A DNA stretch of 5,958 nt from an uncultured Sphingobacteriaceae bacterium (lineage in GTDB: Bacteria; Bacteroidota; Bacteroidia; Sphingobacteriales; Sphingobacteriaceae): NCBI GenBank assembly GCA_946887045.1, contig CAMPKC010000103.1, positions 1 through 5,958 on the forward strand, read 5' to 3'. The notes under the pieces were generated by a model. It was not told where the DNA came from. It saw only the letters and a list, made by a program, of their open reading frames with translations, and did not search any database. The translations under genes were made by a program, and so were the position numbers. Every line of letters starts with the position of its first letter. Within the stretch, counting starts at the first letter, position 1. Positions 1 through 5,958 of the stretch are shown here, piece by piece.

Positions 1-234
1 ATAACTTATCAGAATAGTATAAAATCGTTAAATAATCAGAAGGCGAACATGGATCTGGCTCGTGAAGTGCTACGTGTTTCCCGTATAAAATATAAGGAAG
101 GCGTGGGTTCCAGTATTGAAGTTACCCAAGCCCAAACAGAACTTGAAACAGCAGAAAATAATTATATACAGGCATTATATAATGCTCTTGTAAGTAAAGT
201 AGATTTAGACAATGCCTACGGACGTATCCAGTAA
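1..234 (+). CDS. TolC-family outer membrane efflux protein, C-terminal end (5' partial)
   Basis: The reading frame is open from the first base and ends at TAA (232-234), leaving 77 residues of a protein that is usually about 430-480 residues long. The internal ATG at 49 is not a start: the frame continues upstream of it. The segment shows the last helical hairpin of the OEP/TolC fold: a helix, the turn 'YKEGVGSSIEVTQAQ' (a Y-x-x-G-x-x-S-x-x-[DE]-V-type motif), then a long Ala/Leu/Glu/Asn-rich coiled-coil helix ending in 'LDNAYGRIQ', with the Ala-x-Gly close typical of the family. Family knowledge places it in the outer membrane as a trimeric channel with an alpha-helical tunnel in the periplasm. 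It lies directly before an adaptor and an RND pump, so it is very probably their exit duct. The class is clear; the substrate is not. Confidence 0.9.
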   Translation: MTYQNSIKSLNNQKANMDLAREVLRVSRIKYKEGVGSSIEVTQAQTELETAENNYIQALYNALVSKVDLDNAYGRIQ

Positions 235-247
235 CCTTATTATCAAA

Positions 248-1339
248 ATGAAAATGAAACACATAATTTATCTGGCAGTAATTTTAGTTATAGCTGCCTG
301 TGGCAAGCCAAAAGATAAAAAGGCTGAATTAGCAGAAATGAAAAAAGAGCGCGCCGAGCTCGATAAAAAAATCATCGCTTTGGAAAAAGAAGTGGGTGTA
401 AAAGCTGTTCAAGCTGTAGCAGATGTGGCTGTTCAGGAGATTATCCCAGCAACATTTAAAAACTACCTTGAAGTTCAGGGGAGGGTAGATGCTGCGCAAA
501 ATGTACAGGTTAACCCCGAAGCTCCAGGGGTTATAACAAATATTTATGTGACTGCCGGACAGCGTGTTAGTCGCGGACAAGTTTTAGCCCAGCTGGATGA
601 TAAAGTTTTGCGTCAGAGCATATCGCAAATGCGTACGCAGCTAGAACTTGCTAATACCCTATACCGTCGTCAGAAAAATCTTTGGGATCAAAAAATTGGT
701 ACCGAAGTGCAATACCTTACTGCTAAAAGCCAGAAAGAAGGGATTGAAAGACAGATGGGTGTATTGCGCTCTCAGCAGTCTATGTATCAGATGAAATCCC
801 CCATTTCGGGAACGGTTGACAAAATGGATTTAAAGTTAGGACAGGCTGTATCTCCGGGTATGCCTGGTATTACAGTGGTTAATACAAATAATCTAAAAGT
901 TGAAGCTGATATAGCCGAGTCTTATGCAGGCCGCGTTAATCAAGGCGATGAAGTAGAAGTTATTTTGCCTGATGTACCCGATAGCTTAAGCACACGGGTA
1001 AGTTTCGCATCGAGAGTAATTGACCCAATATCCAGAAGTTTTAATGTTGAAATTAAGCTTCCGGCAAGAAGTGTGTATCGACCAAATATGCTGGCCGTAT
1101 TGCGCATAGTGGACTATAAAGTTACTAACGCTATTACAGTGCCTGTTAATTCCATACAAAAGTCGGAGACTGCGGATTATGTTTTTGTAGTAGAGAATGG
1201 GAAAGCAAAACGTGTAAATGTACGGACAGGTAAAGTATCTGATGGGAAGGCAGAAATTCTTGTTGGCCTTAAAGCCGGCGACAAGGTTGTTGTAAGTGGG
1301 ATGCAGGATTTGAACGAAGGCGAACCTGTCAAGTTCTAA
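248..1339 (+). CDS. RND efflux periplasmic adaptor (HlyD/AcrA-type membrane fusion lipoprotein)
   Basis: This adaptor bridges the RND pump and the TolC-like channel in the periplasm. The start at 248 (363 residues) is chosen because it begins a lipoprotein signal: 'MKMKH', a hydrophobic core, then lipobox I-A-A-C with Cys18 as the lipidation site. An in-frame ATG at 212 would overlap the channel gene and add 12 residues that spoil the signal; the ATG at 254 is an equally possible start. Residues 26-49 form a short charged coiled coil with a heptad of mostly Leu/Ile/Met. The first half of the lipoyl domain is at about 85-118 ('PGVITNIYVTAGQRVSRGQ'). An alpha-hairpin follows at about 119-182, then the second lipoyl half ('SPISGTVDKM', about 184-207), a beta-barrel and a membrane-proximal domain. 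The hairpin tip carries R141, L145 and T152, in the same spacing as the Arg-Leu-Ser motif AcrA-type adaptors use to dock on TolC, with Thr replacing Ser. The gap to the channel gene is 13 bases. Function is confident; substrate is unknown. Confidence 0.94.
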   Translation: MKMKHIIYLAVILVIAACGKPKDKKAELAEMKKERAELDKKIIALEKEVGVKAVQAVADVAVQEIIPATFKNYLEVQGRVDAAQNVQVNPEAPGVITNIYVTAGQRVSRGQVLAQLDDKVLRQSISQMRTQLELANTLYRRQKNLWDQKIGTEVQYLTAKSQKEGIERQMGVLRSQQSMYQMKSPISGTVDKMDLKLGQAVSPGMPGITVVNTNNLKVEADIAESYAGRVNQGDEVEVILPDVPDSLSTRVSFASRVIDPISRSFNVEIKLPARSVYRPNMLAVLRIVDYKVTNAITVPVNSIQKSETADYVFVVENGKAKRVNVRTGKVSDGKAEILVGLKAGDKVVVSGMQDLNEGEPVKF

Positions 1340-1367
1340 TCGGTCTTTTACTTAATAAATAAACAAA

Positions 1368-4300
1368 ATGAAAGACGTTAATAAAGAATTTGGCCCATCG
1401 AGTTGGGCTATAGATAATAAGACGGCGATTTACGTGCTGGTATTCATTTTAACCATAATGGGTTATTCTGCCTACCAAAGCTTGCCGAAAGAGAATTTTC
1501 CCGAGGTGATTATTCCGAAGATATTCGTTCAAACAATTTACCCCGGAACTTCTCCTGCAAATATAGAGAACCTTGTTACAAAGCAGATCGAAAAGCAGTT
1601 AAAGTCGACCAAAGGATTAAAGAAAATCACATCTAACTCCTATCAGGATGTTTCGATAATTACGGCAGAGTTTAATACGGATGTAGAGATTAGCGATGCA
1701 AAGCAATTAGTTAAAGATGCCGTGGACAAAGCGGATCTTCCGACAGATCTTCCCGACGACCCGGTTATCCAGGATATTAATCTCGCGGATCTTCCGATTA
1801 TGTATGTCAATGTTTCTGGCGATTATGATTTAAAGCGCCTAAAGGAATATGCTGATGATTTAGAAGATAGAATTGAAGGTCTGAAAGAGATATCGGGAGT
1901 GGATATTGTAGGAGCGCTTGATCCTGAAGTTCAAATCAATGTCGACCTGAATAAAATGGCTGCTGCTCAGATATCATTTTTTGATATCATGCAGACTGTT
2001 GGTAGTGAAAACCGCACCATTTCCGGTGGAACGGTAAAGATGGATGGCGTTAGGCGTACTATAAATGTAAAGAATGAGTTCGAGAGCGCTGACGAAATTG
2101 CTAATCTTATTATCAAGACCCCCACTGGTGGATCAGTGTATTTAAGAGATATTGCTGAAGTGAGGGATGCGTTCAAAGAGCAGGAAAGTTACGCACGTTT
2201 ATATGGAAAAAACGTTATCACTCTAAATGTAAAAAAGCGTAGTGGAGAAAATCTGATTGAGGCCTCTGATAAAATTAATGCGTTAATTGATGAAATGAAA
2301 GGAAAGGAACTTCCTTCAGATCTAACCATAACAATTACAGGTGATCAGTCCAATCAAACCAGGGTGACATTACATGATTTAATCAACACCATTATTATTG
2401 GTTTTATCCTGGTAACAGTAATCCTGATGTTTTTTATGGGGGTTACGAACGCATTGTTTGTGGCCCTTTCGGTTCCGTTATCAATGTTTGTGGCGTTTTT
2501 AACAATGCCAATGCTGGGGTCCTTATTCGATTTCAATTTTACCATGAATATGATCGTCCTCTTCGCCTTCCTTCTCGGGTTGGGAATTGTGGTTGATGAT
2601 GCAATTGTGGTAATTGAAAACACGCACCGGATTTTCGACAATGGAAAAGTTCCAATAGTTAAAGCGGCGAAAACAGCAGCGGGAGAGGTCTTCCTTCCCG
2701 TATTGTCAGGTACCTTAACTACGCTTGCTCCATTTATACCATTGCTTTTCTGGCCGGGTATTATCGGAGAGTTTATGTTTTTTCTTCCGATAACGCTTAT
2801 CATAACGTTGCTGGCATCTTTGCTGGTTGCGTACATTATTAATCCGGTTTTCGCGGTTGACTTCATGCATCCGCATGATGAAAATTCACATGTGAAACCT
2901 ACATTTGATAGAAGCACAAAGCGTGCAATGTTGATTTTTGGAGCCCTTGCGGTGATAGCCTATCCATTAAACTTCGGACTAGGGAACTTTGTAGTTATAA
3001 TAGCTTTACTATACCTTCTTAATCATTTTTACCTTACAGGTATAATCGAGAGGTTCCAGAAAAAAACATGGCCTGCTTTTCAGGATAAGTACGAAAGGCT
3101 TTTGGTTTGGGCGTTACAACGACCACGCGCCATGCTCTTATGGACTGTCGGGTTGCTTATTTTTACTATTGGGCTGATGGTTGTAGTGCCACCGAAAGTG
3201 GTTTTTTTCCCAACAGCAGATCCCAATTTTGCTTTTGTTTATATTTCGATGCCAATCGGTACCGATCAGGCACGTACTAACGAGGTGGTAAAAAAGGTTG
3301 AAGAACAAGTAACCAAAGCGGTAGGGCGCAATAATCCTGACGTGTCTTCGATTATTTCAAATGTTACCATTGGGGTCACCGATCCTCAGGACGAAGATCA
3401 GGGAAATTATCCTAATAAGGGAAAAGTAACAGTAGCTTTTGTTGAGTTTGGCAAGCGGGTTGGCGAACCCACATCAACGTATCTTGAGAAAATCAGAGGA
3501 GCTGTAAAAGGTATTCCCGGGGCGGAGATATCAGTAGCACAAGAGCAAGGCGGGCCGCCGACAGCCAAACCTATTAGTATTGAAATAACAGGAAATGAAC
3601 TAGATACTTTGATTAAAACCTCTGAAAGGTTACAAAGGTATCTCGAATCAAAACAGATAGCGGGTGTTGAAGAGTTAAAGTCTGATTTTCAAAATAATAA
3701 ACCCGAACTAGTGTTTGATATTGACCGTGAGAGAGCAAACCGCGAAGGTATATCAACTGAACAGGTTGGGGGTGCGCTCAGGACTGCAATTTATGGAATG
3801 GAAGTGTCGAAATTCCGTGATGCTAAAGAAGATTATGAGATTAATGTGCGGTCGCAGGAAAATCAGAGAAATAACCTCGAAGCGATTCGAAATATGAAGG
3901 TTACCTATCGTGATATGGGCATGGGTGGTATTATTCGTCAGGTGCCGCTATCATCATTTGCCAAGATCGATTATGTAAACACATATGGAGGGATAAAACG
4001 CAAGCAGGAAAAACGGATCATAATTTTATCATCCAATGTGTTAGGGGAGTACAATCCGAACGAAGTGGTTGCAAACATCCAGTCAGAAATAAACGAGTTT
4101 GACGCTCCAGACGGTGTAACTGTTAAAATGGCCGGAGAACAGGAGGAGCAAATGGAGACCGCTGCATTTTTAGGCGGAGCTTTAATGTCTGCCCTTGGAT
4201 TAATATTGATCATTCTGGTAGCACAGTTCAACTCGGTTAGCAAGCCTTTAATTATATTAAGTGAGATATTGTTCAGTATTATTGGAGTGCTTCTTGGAAT

Positions 4301-4796
4301 AACGATTTTCCAAATGGAAATGTCAATCGTTATGTCTGGTATTGGTATTGTTGCCCTTGCCGGGATTGTGGTGCGAAACGGAATATTGCTGGTAGAGTTT
4401 ACGGATTTGATGATAGAACAGGGGATGACTGTGCGAGAATCGGTTATTGAAGCTGGTAGAACCCGTATGACGCCTGTACTTCTTACAGCAACAGCCACAA
4501 TGTTAGGTTTAATACCCCTTGCTGTCGGGCTTAATATCGATTTTGCAGAACTGTTAAGCACCGGCAATCCTCACCTTTATTTTGGTGGAGATAACGTCGC
4601 GTTCTGGGGGCCGCTTTCATGGACAATGATATTCGGATTAGCGTTTGCTACATTCCTGACATTGATCTTGGTTCCATGTATGTATCTGCTGGCAGATAGT
4701 AATTCAAAAAGAACAAAACGTTGGTTTAGCCAAGTATTTAGTTCGAAAAAAGAAACTAAACACTCCAGTGTGGAAGTTGAGGAGTCGGTACAGTAA
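1368..4796 (+). CDS. RND-family multidrug/solute efflux permease (AcrB/HAE-type inner-membrane pump)
   Basis: This proton-driven inner-membrane pump works as a trimer with the adaptor and channel encoded just before it. The start is bounded by an in-frame TAA at 1356-1358 and has an A-rich leader. TM1 is at about 19-36, followed by 'LPKENFPEV' and the first porter domain pair. TM2-TM6 span about 339-500. TM4 contains 'GIVVDDAIVVIEN' with D410 and D411, matching the AcrB proton-relay pair D407/D408. TM7 is at about 589-606, then the second periplasmic loop. TM8 begins near 934 ('FLGGALMSALGLILIILVAQF'). TM10 has 'VVRNGILLVEF', where R1003 sits at the usual Lys (AcrB K940). TM11 and TM12 follow, with a charged cytoplasmic tail. 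At 1142 residues it is about 90 longer than AcrB. The excess includes an extra hydrophobic hairpin (about 520-560), a longer TM11-TM12 loop (about 1054-1084) and the tail. The Asp pair and hydrophobic profile argue for HAE-type rather than heavy-metal (CzcA) substrates, but this is inference. Confidence 0.95.
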   Translation: MKDVNKEFGPSSWAIDNKTAIYVLVFILTIMGYSAYQSLPKENFPEVIIPKIFVQTIYPGTSPANIENLVTKQIEKQLKSTKGLKKITSNSYQDVSIITAEFNTDVEISDAKQLVKDAVDKADLPTDLPDDPVIQDINLADLPIMYVNVSGDYDLKRLKEYADDLEDRIEGLKEISGVDIVGALDPEVQINVDLNKMAAAQISFFDIMQTVGSENRTISGGTVKMDGVRRTINVKNEFESADEIANLIIKTPTGGSVYLRDIAEVRDAFKEQESYARLYGKNVITLNVKKRSGENLIEASDKINALIDEMKGKELPSDLTITITGDQSNQTRVTLHDLINTIIIGFILVTVILMFFMGVTNALFVALSVPLSMFVAFLTMPMLGSLFDFNFTMNMIVLFAFLLGLGIVVDDAIVVIENTHRIFDNGKVPIVKAAKTAAGEVFLPVLSGTLTTLAPFIPLLFWPGIIGEFMFFLPITLIITLLASLLVAYIINPVFAVDFMHPHDENSHVKPTFDRSTKRAMLIFGALAVIAYPLNFGLGNFVVIIALLYLLNHFYLTGIIERFQKKTWPAFQDKYERLLVWALQRPRAMLLWTVGLLIFTIGLMVVVPPKVVFFPTADPNFAFVYISMPIGTDQARTNEVVKKVEEQVTKAVGRNNPDVSSIISNVTIGVTDPQDEDQGNYPNKGKVTVAFVEFGKRVGEPTSTYLEKIRGAVKGIPGAEISVAQEQGGPPTAKPISIEITGNELDTLIKTSERLQRYLESKQIAGVEELKSDFQNNKPELVFDIDRERANREGISTEQVGGALRTAIYGMEVSKFRDAKEDYEINVRSQENQRNNLEAIRNMKVTYRDMGMGGIIRQVPLSSFAKIDYVNTYGGIKRKQEKRIIILSSNVLGEYNPNEVVANIQSEINEFDAPDGVTVKMAGEQEEQMETAAFLGGALMSALGLILIILVAQFNSVSKPLIILSEILFSIIGVLLGITIFQMEMSIVMSGIGIVALAGIVVRNGILLVEFTDLMIEQGMTVRESVIEAGRTRMTPVLLTATATMLGLIPLAVGLNIDFAELLSTGNPHLYFGGDNVAFWGPLSWTMIFGLAFATFLTLILVPCMYLLADSNSKRTKRWFSQVFSSKKETKHSSVEVEESVQ

Positions 4797-4810
4797 GTTG
4801 GTTGTTATAT

Positions 4811-4851
4811 AAGAAAAAGGCTCAGTGGTTTATTCGCAGAGCCTTTTTCTT
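4811..4851. terminator. Bidirectional intrinsic terminator between convergent genes
   Basis: A perfect 13-bp inverted repeat (arms 4811-4823 and 4839-4851; left arm AAGAAAAAGGCTC) surrounds a 15-base loop. The GC core is GGCTC/GAGCC, flanked by an A-rich left arm and a T-rich right arm. Each strand therefore reads as a stem ending in a U-run, as expected of a terminator that works in both directions. It lies 14 bases after the RND pump stop and 5 bases beyond the oxidoreductase stop on the other strand, so it can end both transcripts. Confidence 0.88.
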
Positions 4852-4856
4852 TTAAT

Positions 4857-5828
4857 TTAAGCTCGTCCGGTAAACACGTCCATAATGCGCGTTACTTTAG
4901 CGCCTTCGGCCGGATCACAGGGATTGACATCTGTCTCTCCTGAAAAGTATTTCACAACCTGTTCTATCATAGGTTGTTGGATATGCTGAGGATGTGTAAA
5001 ATCAAATGTTTTGGTTTCTCCATCTTTGATGAGTTTACAGAAGCTGCCATGAAACGGGAACACCACTTTACCTTTCGATCCTATAATTTCGCATAGATCT
5101 TTTGTTTCCTCTTTTGGAACATTGAAGCACCACAGCCCCTTGCAAATAATATTATTTTTAAAAATTATTTCTCCGGACACAATATCATCAGCCTCTGTCA
5201 GTTTTTCCTGGTTGGCAGAATATCCTGAAACCCGGATAGCGTCGCCAAAAAAATAAAGCATTAAATCAATATGGTGTGGTGCCATGTCGTGGAACAGGCC
5301 GCCACCCGAGATTGATGGATCTATTCTCCAGTTTACTTCTGAATTTGCAACTAAATTTGATTGAGCAGGCTGTAAAAACTCAATCGAAATAAACCTGATA
5401 TCTCCGATTTGCAATATGAGTTCTTTAATTGTTTGAAACATAGGAAGGGCTCTTCTATAATGAGCTACGGTAAGCTTTGTGCCATGCTTTTTTGCAGCTT
5501 CGATCATGTGTAAACATCCTTCTTCCGAAAGTGCCATTGGTTTTTCCACATAAACAGGCTTTCCGGCTTTTAAGGCGGCGATAGTAAATTCTTCATGGAA
5601 GGCAGGCGGTGTGGCAACGTATACTGCATTAATGTCCGGATCTGAAATCAGATCTTCAGCCTTCGAAAAAAATCTAGGAACCTTATGTCGTTTGGCATAG
5701 TCCTTGGCTTTTTGTTCATCACGCCTCATTACAGCTGCAAGAGTTGAATTGTCTATTTTGTTAAATGCCGGCCCGCTTTTTATTTCTGTCACATCGCCGC
5801 ATCCAATAATTCCCCACCGAATTTCCAT
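4857..5828 (-). CDS. Gfo/Idh/MocA-family NAD(P)-dependent oxidoreductase
   Basis: This is a cytoplasmic dehydrogenase of 323 residues, close to the usual length for the family, which acts on sugars, inositols and related polyols or their derivatives. The N-terminal Rossmann fold starts at once: 'WGIIGCGDV' has the G-x-x-G-x-G dinucleotide loop (G6, G9, G11). 'VATPP' (71-75) and 'EKPM' (95-98) follow, where K96 is the conserved active-site Lys. The C-terminal alpha/beta domain carries 'GGGLFHDMAPHHIDLM' (175-190), matching the family G-G-G-x-x-x-D-x-x-x-H-x-x-D pattern with D181 and H185 as probable catalytic or substrate residues. No signal peptide or Tat motif is visible. The ATG is fixed by an in-frame TAA two codons upstream. 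It converges on the efflux operon and has no visible pathway partner in the window, so the substrate cannot be assigned and no functional link to efflux is implied. Confidence 0.93.
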   Translation of the reverse strand: MEIRWGIIGCGDVTEIKSGPAFNKIDNSTLAAVMRRDEQKAKDYAKRHKVPRFFSKAEDLISDPDINAVYVATPPAFHEEFTIAALKAGKPVYVEKPMALSEEGCLHMIEAAKKHGTKLTVAHYRRALPMFQTIKELILQIGDIRFISIEFLQPAQSNLVANSEVNWRIDPSISGGGLFHDMAPHHIDLMLYFFGDAIRVSGYSANQEKLTEADDIVSGEIIFKNNIICKGLWCFNVPKEETKDLCEIIGSKGKVVFPFHGSFCKLIKDGETKTFDFTHPQHIQQPMIEQVVKYFSGETDVNPCDPAEGAKVTRIMDVFTGRA

Positions 5829-5843
5829 TTTTTAATTTTTTAA

Positions 5844-5851
5844 CAAATATA
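5844..5851 (-). promoter_or_regulatory. Putative Bacteroidota -7 promoter element for the oxidoreductase gene
   Basis: On the minus strand this reads TATATTTG, an exact match to the Bacteroidota primary-sigma -7 consensus TAnnTTTG. It ends 15 bases before the ATG at 5828, so a start about 5-7 bases downstream would give a leader of roughly 8-10 A-rich bases. I see no good TTG-type -33 element at the usual spacing; the nearest TTTG (near 5892-5895) is about 41 bases upstream, too far. The DNA is AT-rich, so a chance match is possible. Confidence 0.45.
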
Positions 5852-5913
5852 TATTTTATGGTATGCTTCGTTCTTAAATCAGGATAAGATAACAAACTGG
5901 TGTTTCTCGGTGG

Positions 5914-5958
5914 TTAATATTTTAGAGAAAATCGCAAGTTCTTATCTTTTTCTGATTG
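5914..5958 (-). CDS. Possible C-terminal end of an upstream minus-strand gene (outer-membrane beta-barrel-like tail)
   Basis: Reading the minus strand from the window edge, one frame is open for 14 codons and stops at TAA (complement of 5914-5916), giving QSEKDKNLRFSLKY. The other two minus frames close sooner. The ending L-R-F-S-L-K-Y alternates hydrophobic and polar residues and finishes with an aromatic residue, as the last strand (beta-signal) of bacterial outer-membrane proteins does. Fourteen open codons occur by chance about half the time, so the support is compositional only. If real, its stop is about 85 bases upstream of the oxidoreductase ATG, and the promoter element between them would make the two genes separately startable. 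Confidence 0.25.
   Translation of the reverse strand, partial: QSEKDKNLRFSLKY

Noticed and set aside
329..580. 83-codon minus-strand frame opposite the adaptor
   Set aside because: Its Cys/Phe/Asn-rich translation mirrors the AT-rich adaptor codons, and the plus frame encodes a conserved lipoyl domain. No independent support.
1340..1367. Possible promoter or attenuator between adaptor and pump genes
   Set aside because: The 28 bases are AT-rich with no hairpin and no TAnnTTTG element. It reads as a simple intra-operon spacer with an A-rich start region.
1967..2176. 69-codon minus-strand frame opposite the pump
   Set aside because: Fully embedded antisense to the first periplasmic loop; no start context or domain support.
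2354..2917. 187-codon open frame on the minus strand
   Set aside because: It lies wholly antisense to the conserved TM2-TM6 region of the RND pump, and its translation is low in recognisable structure (Ile/Thr/Asn/Lys-rich). It is a shadow frame.
3715..3897. 60-codon plus-strand frame inside the pump gene
   Set aside because: It is an out-of-frame reading of the second periplasmic loop with no family likeness.
3971..4567. 198-codon open frame on the minus strand
   Set aside because: It is antisense to TM8-TM11 of the pump, with an Ile/Ser/Pro/Thr-rich translation that matches no family I recognise. The plus-strand frame is clearly the coding one.
1..4796. Heavy-metal (CzcCBA/CusCBA-type) efflux operon
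   Set aside because: The pump carries the D-D pair and HAE-style TM4, and the adaptor lacks visible His/Met metal-binding clusters. Nothing in the window points to metal substrates.

Overview
The window reads as ordinary chromosomal sequence from a member of the Bacteroidota, probably a Sphingobacteriaceae-like organism (the family level is a guess). The support is moderately AT-rich DNA, A-rich translation starts without a Shine-Dalgarno sequence, a TAnnTTTG-type promoter element, a lipobox-anchored efflux adaptor, and an RND pump whose sequence style is familiar from that phylum.

Positions 1-4796 (plus strand) hold the end of a tripartite efflux operon in the order outer-membrane channel, periplasmic adaptor, inner-membrane pump. 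The channel gene enters from the left with only its last 77 codons present. The adaptor is a lipoprotein with the canonical hairpin and lipoyl domain. The pump is a complete 1142-residue RND permease with the Asp-Asp proton relay in TM4. Gaps of 13 and 28 bases without internal promoters or terminators imply one transcript, whose promoter lies to the left of the window. Together the three proteins would form an envelope-spanning export channel driven by proton influx. The substrate cannot be read from sequence.

Positions 4797-4856 are a short convergent intergenic gap with a near-symmetric hairpin that probably terminates transcription from both sides. Positions 4857-5828 (minus strand) encode a stand-alone Gfo/Idh/MocA-family NAD(P)-dependent oxidoreductase with a likely promoter just upstream. 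The right edge may carry the last 14 codons of another minus-strand gene, possibly an outer-membrane beta-barrel protein, but this is weakly supported.

I found no RNA gene, mobile element, CRISPR array or convincing novel system. The points most worth checking are structural variations in the RND pump: an extra hydrophobic hairpin between TM6 and TM7, an Arg at the usual TM10 Lys position, and a long TM11-TM12 loop. I also note the start choice of the adaptor and the possible beta-barrel tail at the right edge.
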